Positions 12,008 to 25,191 of a stretch of DNA of 64,000 bases are shown here, piece by piece. Source of the DNA: Clonostachys chloroleuca (taxonomy: Eukaryota > Ascomycota > Sordariomycetes > Hypocreales > Bionectriaceae). Below the pieces are notes generated by a model. It made no database searches. It was given only the letters and a program-made list of their open reading frames with translations, and had not been told where the DNA came from. The stretch lies in assembly GCA_037952775.1 (NCBI GenBank), contig JBANAY010000003.1, forward strand, positions 20,894,001-20,958,000, in the 5' to 3' direction. Position 1 is the first letter of the stretch; each line of letters opens with the position of its first letter. Made by a program: the position numbers and the translations under genes.

Positions 12008-12834
12008 ATGTCACCTAGTAAGCCTGTTATCGTCCTTGTACCTGGCGCTTTTCATGGCCCATCAAGCTGGAATGCTCTGGCAGAGGGGCTTCGAAAGCAG
12101 GGTTATACTGTTCTTACGCCGCCTCTCGCTGTTTGCGGTGAAGCCACGGACGCTAAGCAGCTTGTTGGCACCACAGCCCTTGACGATGTCCGAATCATCC
12201 ACAACAATATCTTGCCATTTCTAGATGATGGTAGAGAATGCGTCATTGTCAGTCACAGCTACGGCAGTTTGCCTGCAACCCTCGCTGTAGAGGGCCAAAC
12301 AATCGAGGAGCGGGCAGCTAAAGGGTTGAGTGGTGGTATCAAAGCGATGGTAACAATAGCCGGGTTTTCGTATCCAGTTCGGGGGAAAAGCATCATGGGA
12401 GATGATTCAGAGCCTCCTATTATGCCCTATCATGTGCTGGAGGTGCGTTTATTGCTGTTGGATCACCAATGACGAATATTTGCAGGGCTGACGAATGGCT
12501 ACAGGAAGAGATTCTCTATCTCCAGGAGCCTGCCAAACCCCTCTTTTACAGCGACCTCAACCAGGAAGAACAAGACGCAGCATGGGAGAATCTGTCCAAA
12601 GCCCAGAGTCGTGCAAGCTTTTGCCATTTCCCCCAATTTATCACCTCGGATATCTTGATTACGAAGATCTATATTCTTTGTGAGGAAGATAAGGCTGTGG
12701 TTCCTTTACACCAGGAGGTCTTTGCGAAAATTGGGCAGTATCATAAGGTTGTAAGGCTTCAGTCCGGCCACTCTCCTTTCCTTAGCATGCCTGCACAGGT
12801 TTTAAAGGTTATCATAGATGTTGTACAGCTATAA
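12008..12834 (+). CDS. Alpha/beta hydrolase (AB hydrolase_6-like), small serine hydrolase
   Basis: A cytosolic-looking serine hydrolase of 254 residues with no signal peptide. The exons are 12008-12442 and 12505-12834 with a 62 bp GT-AG intron; a nearer AG at 12485 would create a stop. The N-terminus has beta-strand VIVLVPGAFHGPSSW with the oxyanion HG. The nucleophile elbow is SHSYG with Ser84. The acid is probably the Asp in EEDKAV, and the catalytic His is in SGHSPFLS near the C-terminus. This matches the small esterase/hydrolase group often found near fungal metabolic genes; the substrate is unknown. The RIP block begins within about 10 bp of the stop codon, so the 3' UTR must lie in AT-saturated DNA. 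Confidence 0.88.
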
Positions 12835-12844
12835 CCAGCTGGAT

Positions 12845-13346
12845 TATAATATATATTAGTATAGTAATATGAGTTAATATCTATAAAGCAGTCTTAAGAT
12901 AAGTAAAGCTAGCTCTAGATAAAGAAAAAATTTATTAGTTTTTAGTATATATAAGGGTCTGATTTATAAGTATATATAATCTTAATTAATTTTCTAAATT
13001 AGTTACCTAAAGACTAGATATTAGTAGCTAATTAATAAGTAATAAGATAATTAACTAATAATCTAATAAATAATAATATATTTATTTAATTATACTATTT
13101 TCCTTATTATAATTACCTCCTAATAAAAAAAATACTATATTCTTATAATAATATTAAATATTAAAGATTTATAATAATTAATACTATTAATAGAAAGTTT
13201 TAATAAAGATTTAGTAATTAATATTTATTAGTAGAATATATTTTAAAATTAATAGTTTAAGAATATAATATTAGAATAAATAGTATATAATTTAATTAAA
13301 AATAATTAATAGAATAATTAATTAAAAATAGTTATAGTTCTTTTAA
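12845..13346. other. Unassigned AT-rich left edge of the RIP block
   Basis: About 500 bp of AT-saturated sequence between the hydrolase stop codon and the first Gypsy TSD. I recognise no element here. Confidence 0.4.
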
Positions 13347-13351
13347 TATAA

Positions 13352-13727
13352 TATAATAGTTAGATAACTTATACTAAACAGGGGTCTAGGGTAGATCAGG
13401 GTTAAACTAATTAGAGTATTATTCTGAGTAGTATAATTAGGTTATCTTAGGCTGTATAATATAAGTTACTATTAATATATAAGTATTATAGAGCTAGTAA
13501 TAATAGATATATAGATAATATTATTAATAACTATCTGGAAGAATATCTAAGCTATAGAAATAAATATATATATATACTAATATATTTACTAGAGTATTTA
13601 TAATAGTTTTTACTTAATACTTTACTTATCTAAAGTAAAATCACCTTTATTAATTACTAAGATAGGTTAATACTATCTACTTTATATATAACTTCCTATA
13701 GCCTGAAGGTAGCCTTTATTTATAATA
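13352..13727 (-). repeat. 3' LTR of Gypsy I (376 bp)
   Basis: It begins tataatagttag and ends in ata, consistent with TG...CA ends mutated to TA. It has the same length as its partner at 20510-20885 and differs from it mainly by transitions. Confidence 0.88.
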
Positions 13728-16700
13728 TAATACCCCCTCCTATTAATCTTATCCTTAAAGCTATTTTATTATACTATACTATTAATATATATACTTAGTT
13801 CTATATTTATTTTATATAGTAATTACCTACTAATAAAATATCTAGCTATATATTAAAATAAAAGAAATCTGAATTAGTATATAATTATACCTAAAAGTCA
13901 GAATATATTATTATATATAGTTTTAAGGTTTTTCTATATTCCTATTATATTAAGAAGAATACTTTATATATTATTATTCTAAATATTAGTTATTATATAA
14001 CTTATTATTATTTAGATTATTTATATAATTACTTATAATCTCTAATATTATTAAGTAAGTATATTTTTATAATTAGTATTATTATATCTACTAATTTATA
14101 TAATTAAGAAAATTAATAAGGAGCTTTCTTATCTTAAGGATAAAGAGTCCTAAGCTAAGGCAGTATTAGCTAAGGCTTTTATATAAATTTCCTATTTATA
14201 GAAAATATAGAAGCAGCTTTATAAGAAGGGTATAAAAATACTAAAGAAGGGTCTGAATAATATAAAAGTATTAGAAAAGAAGGAGTAGAAAGAAGCAGAG
14301 GAGAAGAATTATTAGGAGGAATTAGAGTATATCTAGGCTTAAGAAAACAAGCTAGTATTCTAAATCCAGAGTACTTATACTATAAAAGTAGTTAATTTTT
14401 CTAGTTTCTCTTTTAATCTCTCTATAGAGAATCTTTTTAGTAATATTATTTAAAGTAGTATTACTAATCCTTCTTCTTCTAGTAGAACTAATAGATAAGC
14501 TACTAGTAGTTCTTTAGATATTTAGTAGGTTCCTATATATTATTATTATTAATATATCCTTTCTATTTAATAAAGTAGAATATTTATTTATTTCTAACTT
14601 CTTTTTTTAGTATTTTTTCTAGCTTATATTCTTCTTTATAGATTTTAATTAGATAGTCTTAATCTAGAGTATTTTTTAGTACTTTTTTAAGTAATAAGAT
14701 ATAAAAAACTAGGTAGATATATATTATATCCAGTAGTAAGAGTTTATAGTTAGTATCTGATTTTTTATTCTTAATTTTAAATAGTCTAAGTTTTTTATAG
14801 TCTAATTTATTACTTAGTTATAATATTATAATATTTTTATAGAGTAAGTAGACTTTATCTCCCTTCTTTAAGATTAGTCTTTTTAATTTTATTTTATTAT
14901 AGTATTTTTTTATTTTTTCTTAAATAAATTCTAATTCTATTTTTATTTCTATATATAATAAGTATAATATTTCTTTTATAAATATAGTAGCAGATATATC
15001 TAGTCTATTAAGTATTTATTAGTTCTGGAATTCTAGCTTATAACTATAGTTTATATATATAGATATAAGCTAAGTAAATTCTTATACTAAACTATTATAT
15101 ATAATCTATATTATAAGTAATAGTTATACCTAATTATTTTATTTATAATTAATATAAGCTTATAAGTATTATTCTAATATTTAATTTAATTATTCTATTT
15201 ATCTATTACTCTAGAGATAGTAAGCTATTAAAAGCTTATACTTAGTATCTATTTATACTATAAGTAATTACTAAAATTTAGAGATAAAAGTTATTCCTCT
15301 ATCTAAGATTATTTCCTTAGATAGTCTATAGTAACTAACTATATATTATAGGAATTAATATATAAGGTCTTTTATAGAGCTTACTTCCTTATATAGAATA
15401 AAATACCTATACTTTATAAGTCTATTAATAATAACTAGGATACTATTATATTATACTCCTATTATAGATTCTATTAATAATAATAACTTAATAATATAGT
15501 TAAAGGATATTAATTACTATAGTTATTCTAATACTAAAACTAGTTTAAGTTCTCTATATAGTTTATATCTTATAGATTTAATCTATATATAAGTATTATA
15601 TTCTAAAACTATAGTTTATATATCTTTTTATAGACCAGGGTAATTATAATATTATCTTATTCTATTAAATATTTTCTTAACTTCTTAATATCCTAAAAGT
15701 AGGTATTTATAGATTTCTTTAATAAGTATTATTCTTATATCTTATTATAGTATTTTTATATCTAGTATAGCTTTTATCTGGATTTTAGTATATACTATCT
15801 CCTTTAATATAGTATCTAAGGTTTATTATACTAAATATCCTTTATTATTTATTAAAAATAGTTATCTGCTAGTTTTTAGGATTATTTATTTATACTTAGG
15901 TTTCTAGCTAAGAGTATTAGCTTATCTGTTTTCTAATCCTTTTTAATATATAATTTTATAGTTAAATTTAAATAAGTATTTAGTATAGTATATTTATTAT
16001 CTATTAAGTTATTAAGTTATAGTAAAGTACTAAATATTCTTATAGTCTATATATATCTTAATCTTATATTATATTCCTAGGTAGTAGTATTTGAATTCTT
16101 TAAATATATATATAATAGCTATAAATTCCTTATTATAAATAGGGTAGTTAAGTTCTATACTATATAGCTTTTTTAAATAGAATACTATAGGGTATAATCT
16201 TCCTTTATTATCCCTTTAGCTAATTTATATACTAATTATAAAGTCTAAAGTATTAGTTTTAAGTTCTACTTCCTTATTTAGATTAAATATCTATAGTATA
16301 GGTTTATTAGTTATATAAAGTTTAATATTAATAAATACTTATTAGTACTTTAAGTTCTATTAAAATTCTTTTTCCCTTTTTATTAGATTATATAATAGTA
16401 TAGTAATCTTTCTATAATTTTTAATAAATTATTAGTAGTAATTAGTAAATCTAAAGAAAGCTTATACTTTTTTAATATTTATTAGTTCCTCCTATTTAGA
16501 AACTATAGTAATTTTATCTTTTTCTATTTATATTTTATTAGATTAAATAATATATCCTAGGAAGTTAACTTTCTTAATATAAAACTAACTTTTTTTAGAT
16601 TTTACTAGGAGATTTATATCTTCTAGTTTCTTTAGGATCTTATATATATATTCCTTATATATATCCAGATTATCTAAGAATATTAAAATATTATTAAGAT

Positions 16701-19700
16701 ATATAACTATAAAGATATTAAGATACTCCTAGAGTACTTAATTAATTATTTATTAGAATATTATAGATATATTTATTAGTTCGAAGGGTATAATAAAGTA
16801 TTTATATAAGCTAAACTTTATTCTAAATACTATTTTCTATTTATCTCCTTTTTTAATTTATATTAAATTATAAGCCCCTTTCAGATCTAATATAGTAAAC
16901 TACTATTTACTCTATAACTAGTCTCTAAGTTTTATAATTAGTAGTAAGAGTATTCTGTTTTTATATATAATCTTATTTAGTTAGTAATAATTAATAACTA
17001 AATAGAGTTTACTATTTTTTTTTAGTATAAATATTATAGAGTATCCTATAGATAAAGTTAATAACTATATATAGCTTTTTACTAATATATTATTAATATA
17101 TTTACAGAGTATTTATAACTAAGGTTCTATAAGGTTATAGAGTTTATAGAAAGCTAGTTCTCCTCTATTAATAATAGAAATTTTATAATCCTATTAGCTA
17201 TACTATAGTAATCTAGTTTCTAGGGTTTCTTTAAATAGCTTATTATATTTTTAATATTCCTTTAGAATATAGTTTAGTTTTCCCCTTTTAAGGTATTCCT
17301 CTTTATCTTTTTATAATTATTCCTTTTTTACTTATTTATACTATAAATTAAACTTAATATTATAATTATATTTTTATTAATTTATTATATATATCTAATT
17401 AATAAAATCTATTTCTAGGGATTATTCTAGTTTTTATATTTAGCCTAAGATTTATTTTATTTATTATAATTCTTAGTAGGATAGATTCTTTAGTATATTA
17501 AGTTATAGTACTATTAAGACTATAACTACTATATCTACTTATTATTATAAATTATTATTTTAGTTTTTTATAGTAATACTTTTAGTTATTAAGGAATTAT
17601 TATATTTTTCTAATATTTAATAAAATTTTAATTTCTATTAATCCTAATATAGGTTTATAAAAGTATCTCTCTACTCTATATAGCTAGTAAACTAGTCTAT
17701 TAGTAGGTTTATATCTTATAGCTATAGTAATCCTAATATAATATTATAAGAATTTAATAGTACTAAGTTATATATAATATTAAATTCTTTCCTTTAGATT
17801 TTAGTTATAAAGTAATTAGTTTTAGAATTAATAATTCTATTATTATATTTAAATAATATTTTATTTAGAATTATAATATTATAGGACTTCTTCTTTATTC
17901 TCTATAGTAAGTAGAGTTAATTAATTACTACTAGTAAAATATAGTTATATAATACTCTATAGTCTATCTATACTATAAGCTAGTATCCCTTAATCTTAAT
18001 ATCTATAATAATATTAATTAAATTTCCTCCTTTAATAGCTCCTAAAGTCTTCTAATTTAATATTATTTTACTATACTATAGCCCTATTATAGATAGTTTA
18101 TATTATTTTTTACCTAATTAACTTATTATTTAAGCTATTCTTATTCTTCTTTATTCTTAAATACTTATTTTAAGATATCTATAAAGGTTCTTAGTTTATT
18201 TATAGAACTAGGAATAAATTATTTATATTTCTTTTTCTAATTATTTAATTTACTAATTATTATAAATATTCTATTATTAGAGTAGGCTTTATTCTATTCT
18301 TTCTTATTAGTAGAGGTAATTTCTTATTCCTCTATATTACTATTTTCCTTACTATCTGTTAGGAATAGTATATCTTATTTATAGTATTATTTTATTTCTT
18401 TTTCCTACTACTAATACTATTAGAGATATATCTTAACAGGGTTTATATTATTATTACTATACTTAGCTAGTTCTAGTACTATTATTTTAGCTTCTAGATA
18501 ATTCCTATATTTCTAGTTATAGTATTACTTAATTTAACTACTATATTTAGCTATTACTTAGTTTTTAAGGTTCTTATTCTTATACTATAATTTAATTTTA
18601 GCCTTCTTATAAACCTTATACTTTAGTTTAGTATATAATTCTACTAATAGTTTACTATAAGTATATTCTTCAGGGTATTCTTCTAAGTTCTCTTTAAAGA
18701 TAGTATATTATTTTATATCCTATTATTAGTATATAAATTATTATATTTATTCTATAGTATATTTATTAGATATTCTTCTATTAGGGTATAAAAAGAAATT
18801 ATTCTTAGCTTTCTCTATTTAATATACTTAGTATTAATTATTATAATAGGTTATCTATAATTCCAGAGAGTAGTTATATATCTATATTATCTTTATATAG
18901 ATTAGTATTTTATATATACTATTACTAAGCTATATAGTACTAATAGTATTATTTCTAAAAATAACTAGTTCTTCTAATATATCTGGATATTATTCCTATA
19001 TCCTCTTTTAATAATATATATAGAGTTTACTATATTCAGCTTTAATTTCTATCCTTATCTACTAATATTATTCTTTCTTAGTAGAGTTTTATAGAATAAT
19101 TCTATTAGTATAGTAGAATATATATTTATATTTAGTAGGTAGTCTAAATCCTAGGACTAGTTCTCTTTATTTAAGCTTTTCTTTAAGCTTTTAAAAAATC
19201 TATTAGATTTCTTCTTATTATTTTCTAGCTATACTAAGTTTTATATATTCCTTAGGTTCTAATACTTCTTAAAAGATAGATATATCTTTTAGAGAATACT
19301 TAGGAATTATAATAATTATAGGTTTTTCTTCTTAGTTAATTTTATATATTATTCCTAAGACTTTAGTATTAGTTTTCTTAATTACTTTTAATTACTTCTT
19401 ACTATTTTTAGTAGGTTTCTAATTTTTCTTCTTATCTTTCTTAGGTTCTGAATATTAGGATAAAATATATTCTACCTTATTATAGTTATAGTATTTATAT
19501 TTCTCTATAGCTCCTAGCTCTATAGGTCCTATATATATCCTAGAGGCTATAGTATACTACTATTATAGTTTTCTAGTATTAATAAAATAGATTATCTTCC
19601 TATTATAGGTTTACTAATAATATTATTAGTTATTAATTCTTATAGCTATAGTTATATATTTATAAATACTCTTTAATCTATCTTCTTTATATAGTTCTTC

Positions 19701-20509
19701 TTAAACTTCCTTCTTAAGTTAGTTAAAGTAGTAAAATATAGTATATTCCTTATTCTATCTAGTCTTAGCTAATAGCTAGAGGTATTAAGTACTAAATATT
19801 AAATATAATCCTTTCTAGATAAATATATTAATTTTATATTCTACTTTATACTTTTTATCTTAAATACTAAAAGTTTATTTAAGAACTTCTATAAAGTAAT
19901 TAAAACTTATTATAATATTAATAGTTTATTAGCTTTTTTATTTACTAAGGTATTCCCTTATAATAGATTTAAACTAATTAAATATAACTCCCTTAAGTTA
20001 TAAATAGATATATATAACCTTCCTTTTATTAGTATTAAATATAATAGGAAAGTAGTTAAAGTATACTTAGAGTTAGATTATAAATCCCTAGAGTTTATTT
20101 TAGGTTCTATTAAATATCTTAGGTAGTAATAGCTTAAGTAGTTATTCTAGCTCCTATTCTTAAATAGTAATTATAGCCTGAGTATAGATATTAGTATTTA
20201 TAGTAGCCTACTGTACTATAAGGGCTATTATATTAGCTAATTCCTAATAAGTATTTATAAGATATATATTAAGCTAGTTAACTTAGTCTTATAAGAGCTA
20301 GATTTCTTTAGTATAATTATTATTATCCTTATTACTATTATTACTATTTTTATCTATAGTATTATCCTTAATAGTTAGAGCAGATAGATTATTATTAGCA
20401 GTAGGAGTATACTATTACTAGGCTTAGAGTACTATAGTAGCTATAATATCTTCTTTATTATTATATAGTAATTAAGATAAAGTAATTAGCTAAATAAGAG
20501 TTATTAATA

Positions 20510-20885
20510 TATAATAGTTAGATAACTTATACTAAATAGGGGTTTAGGGTAAATTAGGATTAAACTAATTAGAGTATTATTCTAAGTAGTATAATTAGAT
20601 TATCTTAGGCTATATAATATAAATTACTATTAATATATAAGTATTATAGAGCTAGTAATAATAGATATATAGATAATATTATTAATAACTATCTAGAAGA
20701 ATATCTAAGCTATAGAAATAAATATATATATATACTAGTATATTTACTAGAGTATTTATAATAGTTTTTACTTAAGACTTTACTTATCTAAAGTAAAGTT
20801 ACCTTTATTAGTTACTAAGGTAGGTTAATACTGTCTACCTTGTATATAACTTCCTATGGCCCGAAGGTGGCCTTTGTTCGTAATA
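20510..20885 (-). repeat. 5' LTR of Gypsy I (376 bp)
   Basis: Partner of 13352-13727. Its outermost 60 bp (about 20825-20885) keep C and G in mutable contexts, for example cccgaaggtgg and tgttcg, so this edge was mutated less than the rest. Confidence 0.88.
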
Positions 20886-20890
20886 TATAA

Positions 20891-21296
20891 GAATTACTAC
20901 TAATTAGTATAGGTAAATAGATAATAATAAGCTTAAATTCTATTCTCTATCTCTATTATAGTAGTAATAAGCTAATAGATAGATTAATTAGTTTAAATTA
21001 GACTAATTAATCTAACTATTAGTATATTATCTATACTTAATAAAAAGTAAGCTAGATTTTAATATAATTAGTATTAATAGAATTTTAATAATATAAACTC
21101 TATTATTAAAATAGCTTTATTTAATTATATTAGCTATAAGCTATTATATATATAATTATATTACTATATATTTTATTAAATAAATAATTAGTATAGATTA
21201 AAAAGTAAAATATAAATATTAAAAAAGTAAATATATAATAAAATAAAAATATTAAATATATAGTAAATAGATTTATAATCTAATTTATTAATTAAA
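20891..21296. other. AT-rich spacer
   Basis: Degenerate AT-rich sequence between Gypsy I and the next LTR fragment. I see no recognisable structure. Confidence 0.3.
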
Positions 21297-21735
21297 TATA
21301 TAATATAAATTACTATTAATATATAAATATTATAAAGCTAGTTCTAATAGAAATATAGATAATATTATTAATAATTACTTAAAAGAGTATTATATTATAA
21401 AAATAAATATATATATATATATAAGTATATTTACTAAGGTTTTTATAATAAGCTTTATTTAAAACTTTATTCTTTTAAAATAAAATTATTCTTATAAGTT
21501 ATTAAAATAGATTTATATTATCTATTTTATATAATTTTCTATAATCTAAAGATAATTTTTATTTATAATATAATACTTTCTTCTTATTAATTTTATTTCT
21601 AAAGCTATTTTAGTATATTATACTATTATTATATATATTTAATTCTATATTTATTTATATAATAATTATTTACTAATAAAATATCTAGTTATATTTTAAA
21701 ATAAAAAAAATCTAAATTAATATATAATTATATTT
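21297..21735 (-). repeat. Gypsy I-type LTR 3' part plus adjoining internal fragment
   Basis: It parallels 13440-13890 in order and orientation: the second half of the LTR followed by the internal sequence next to it. It is more heavily mutated. It is a truncated second copy of the Gypsy I family, cut on the right by an R1 element. Confidence 0.65.
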
Positions 21736-22682
21736 TACTATATAAAACTATATTTAGTTTTTTAATTAGTATATAATAACTTTATAATTAGCTATTATAT
21801 TCTTTAAATATTCTATAATAGTAATTAATTAATCTATTATAATTCTAAATACTATCTAATTAATCTTATTTAATTTAACTTTTCTCTTTAATAAACTTTT
21901 TAATAATTCTATTCTATTTAATTAATTTTCTTTTATCTATTTAATATTACTAAATAATAAACTTTTAAATTTAAAAAACTATTTTAATCTAAATTAATTT
22001 AATTTAATATATTATCTACTAGTATTATATATAGTATATTAAATTATAATAATTATTAAATACTAAAGAAATATTTATATAATCTTCTATAAATATATTA
22101 AAAACTAGAATTATCTATATATTTTCTTATTAGTTAGTTATTAGATAGAATTATAGCTCTAGTAGATATAATTACTAGATCTATATAAGAGAGAGTAATT
22201 TTATTATTATAAATAAATTTATAATAGATTATAAATTTAAATAATTAATATTTAAAAAGAAATTTTAATAGTTTTTATTAAAAATAATTATTATAAATAT
22301 AAAGATCTAATTATTTATAATAACTAAGCTCTAATTATAGAGGATAATAATATTAGAGATATTTATTATTATTATAAGAAAAGATAGTTAGTAATTAGGA
22401 ATTAGGAATTAGTAATAATAAACTTAGAGAGATATTATAATTAATTATAAATAATAAGTATTCCCTCTTAGAGCTTATAGTTAAGTTATATACTTAATAA
22501 GCTCTTTTTAGAGTTTTTAAAAATATTATTATTTTATTTTAATTTATATAAAAAAATAAAAAAAAAATAGAATTAAAAATTAGATATAGATTAAAACTTA
22601 GTTAAAATAAATTATATAGATCTAGTTATATATAGTCTAATCTTAGGATATTCTTTAAATATAGTAAAAACCCTCTAAAAAA
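21736..22682 (+). mobile_element. R1 copy A (SINE-like retroposon, about 947 bp)
   Basis: It starts tactatataaaac and ends with the R1 tail (atagtaaaaaccctct plus an A run). It is an inverted copy of 23987-24940 and collinear with 31254-32201. I found no clean TSD because the right flank is another R1-type fragment. It has no coding capacity now. Confidence 0.7.
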
Positions 22683-23154
22683 ATATAATAACTTTATAAT
22701 TAATTATTATATTTTTCTTTAAATATTCTAAGATAATAATTAACTAATTTATTATAATTTTAATATTATCTAATTAACTTTATTTAATTTAATTTCTTTA
22801 TTTAATAAACTTTTTAATATTTTAATTTATTTTATTCTCTTTATCTAAATACTATTAATATTTAAATATATTAGATTTTATAAATAATCTCTATTTAGAT
22901 TAATTCTATATAGTATATAATTTATTAGAACTAGAGATTATATCTTAGAATATTATAATTATTAAGTATTTAGTTATTATTAAAACTTAGCTTATTAAGT
23001 TTATTTTTATTATCTATTAGTATTATATAGAGTAGAAGATATTAATATCTTTTTATAAGCTTTATAATAGAATATTAGATCTAGTAGTTATAATTATTAG
23101 GTTTATATAATTATAAGTAGTATTATTATTATAAGAAATTCTATTACTAAGTAT
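22683..23154 (+). repeat. R1b fragment (R1 subfamily with a different middle)
   Basis: The first 150 bp follow R1. The rest matches 36240-36545 and the inverse of 51000-51550 instead. It is interrupted at 23155 by an LTR-like sequence; the continuation of R1b is visible in the copy after 36545. Confidence 0.6.
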
Positions 23155-23490
23155 TATTATAAATAAAGGCCTCCCTAATAGGTTATACCTATTATATATA
23201 GATTTACTTTAAGATTAAAGTATTTAAAATAATATACTCTTTATATAGTATTATAATAAGTAAATAAAAGTAATATACTCCTAATACTCTATATAGAATA
23301 TATATATATATTTATTTTATTAATTAGAAATACTTCTTTAAATAGTTATTAATATAGTAGTTTATTTATAATTATCTATATTTTTATTAGAACTAGCTCT
23401 ATAATATTTATATATTAATAGTAACTTATATTATATAGCTTAATAATAATCTAATTATATTATTTAGAATAATACTTTAAAAGAACTAAT
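23155..23490 (+). repeat. Divergent Gypsy-type LTR fragment
   Basis: It begins tattataaataaaggcc, the RIP-mutated form of the Gypsy I LTR terminus on this strand, and shares the middle LTR segment (aactagctctataata onward). It loses similarity after about 23480. No TSD found. Confidence 0.5.
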
Positions 23491-23986
23491 TATTTAGTAG
23501 ATAATTAAATAATTTATATTATATATTAAAGATCTTAAAAGAAAATATTAAAAAGATTAAGAAAAGATTATTTAATTAATATTACCAGAATCTTTCTCTA
23601 GAGATATTTAAAAGCTAGATATATTTAAAATTTTATTCTAAATTTACTTTAAGTTCTTTCTAATAAAGCTTAAAAATAATAAAAATAAAAATAGATTTAT
23701 AGAAATATATCTTATTAATACTATAGAATAATAGTTCTAGATATTTTTTTATAATTAATATAAAAATAAAGCTAAATTATTATAAATAAAGTATATACTA
23801 TTAGTATTATATAATATACTCTACTCTTTCTATTAATAAGAGATAGATTACTCTGGATTATTAATAAGTCTAAATAATTCTTAATTAAATTTATTCTGAA
23901 TTATTAATAAGCTATTATAAGCCTTTAGTATATATATATATTTATTTTACTAGATAGAAATACTCTTTTAGATAATTATTAATAAT

Positions 23987-24940
23987 TTTTTTTAAAAGGG
24001 TTTTTACTATATTTAAAGAATATCCTAAGATTAGATTATATATAACTAGATTTATATAATTTATTTTTAACTAAGTTTTAATCTATATTTAATCTTTAAT
24101 TCTATTTAGTTTTATCTTTTTATTTATATAAGTTAAAGTAAAATAATAATATCTTTAAAAACTCTAAAAAAAAACTTATTAAATATATAATTTAATTATA
24201 AGTTCTAAAAGGAAATACTTATTATTTATAATTAACTATAATATCTTTTTAAACTTATTATTATTAATTCTTAATTATTAATTACTAACTATCTCTTCTT
24301 ATAATAATAATAAATATCTCTAATATTATTATTCCCTATAATTAGAATTTAGTTATTATAAGTAATTAGATTCTTATATTTATAATAATTATTATTAATA
24401 AGAATTATTAAAATCTCTTTTTAAATATTAATTATTTAAATTTATAATTTATTATAGATTTATTTATAATAATAAAACTACTCTTTTTTATATAGATCTA
24501 GTAATTATATTTACTAAAGCTATTACTTTATTTAATAATTAATTAATAAGAAAATATATAGATAATCCTAGTTTTTAATATACTTATAGAGAATTATATA
24601 AATATTTTTTTAATATTTAATAATTATTATAATCTAATATATTATATATAGTATTAATAGATAATATATTAAATTAAATTAATCTAGATTAAAGTAGTTT
24701 TTTAAGTTTAAAAATTTATTAGTTAGTAATATTAGATAAATAAAAAAGAATTAATTAAATAAAATAGAATTATTAAAAAGTTTATTAAAAAGAAAAATTA
24801 AATTAAATAAAATTAATTAGATAGTATTTAGAATTATAATAAGTTAGTTAATTATTATTATAGAATATTTAAAGAATATAATAGCTAATTATAAAGTTAT
24901 TATATACTAATTAGAAAACTAAATATAGTTTTATATAGTA
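23987..24940 (-). mobile_element. R1 copy B with 13 bp TSD, inserted in the Gypsy II 5' LTR
   Basis: It is flanked by the 13 bp direct repeat aattattaataat at 23974-23986 and 24941-24953. Removing it restores the order seen in other LTR copies. It begins on the plus strand with a T run (the 3' A tail of the element) and ends at gttttatatagta. Confidence 0.85.
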
Positions 24941-25140
24941 AATTATTAATAATATTATTTATATATCCTATTATATATTAATAACTCTTATTTAACTAAT
25001 TATCTTATCTTAATTACTATATAATAATAAAGAAAATATTATAATTATTATAAACCCTATTAATATTAATCTTAACTAGTAATTTACTATATTTACTTAT
25101 CTACTCTTTATTAATAATATAATAGATAAAGATAGAGATA

Positions 25141-25191
25141 ATAGTAATAGTAATAATAATAATAATAATAATAAGAAGAAGAAGAAGAAGA
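25141..25191. repeat. Microsatellite (AAT)n/(AAG)n
   Basis: A run of taa/aat units followed by five aag units, inside the presumed gag region of Gypsy II. Such runs lack CpA and CpG and so escape RIP. Confidence 0.8.

Larger units (their letters stand above)
13352..20885 (-). mobile_element. Gypsy I: full-length Ty3/Gypsy LTR retrotransposon, RIP-inactivated
   Basis: A 7,534 bp element with two LTRs of exactly 376 bp (13352-13727 and 20510-20885), flanked by the 5 bp TSD tataa at 13347-13351 and 20886-20890. On the minus strand a reverse transcriptase is still readable near 16590-16730. The codons at 16701-16687 read YLNNI where family members have YLDDI, as expected from G-to-A change, and are followed by LIF. 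A purine-rich tract on the minus strand (complement of 13729-13740) abuts the left LTR, so the left LTR is the 3' LTR. Gag would lie toward 18.4-20.4 kb, integrase toward 14-16 kb. Every frame is full of stops. Confidence 0.9.

Noticed and set aside
12485..12504. Earlier 3' splice site at 12485 in the hydrolase gene
   Set aside because: It puts a stop codon directly after the junction (GGC TGA). The AG at 12504 keeps the frame open and the family pattern intact.
25141..25191. Trinucleotide run as a CRISPR-like or satellite array
   Set aside because: A simple microsatellite; no spacers or longer unit.
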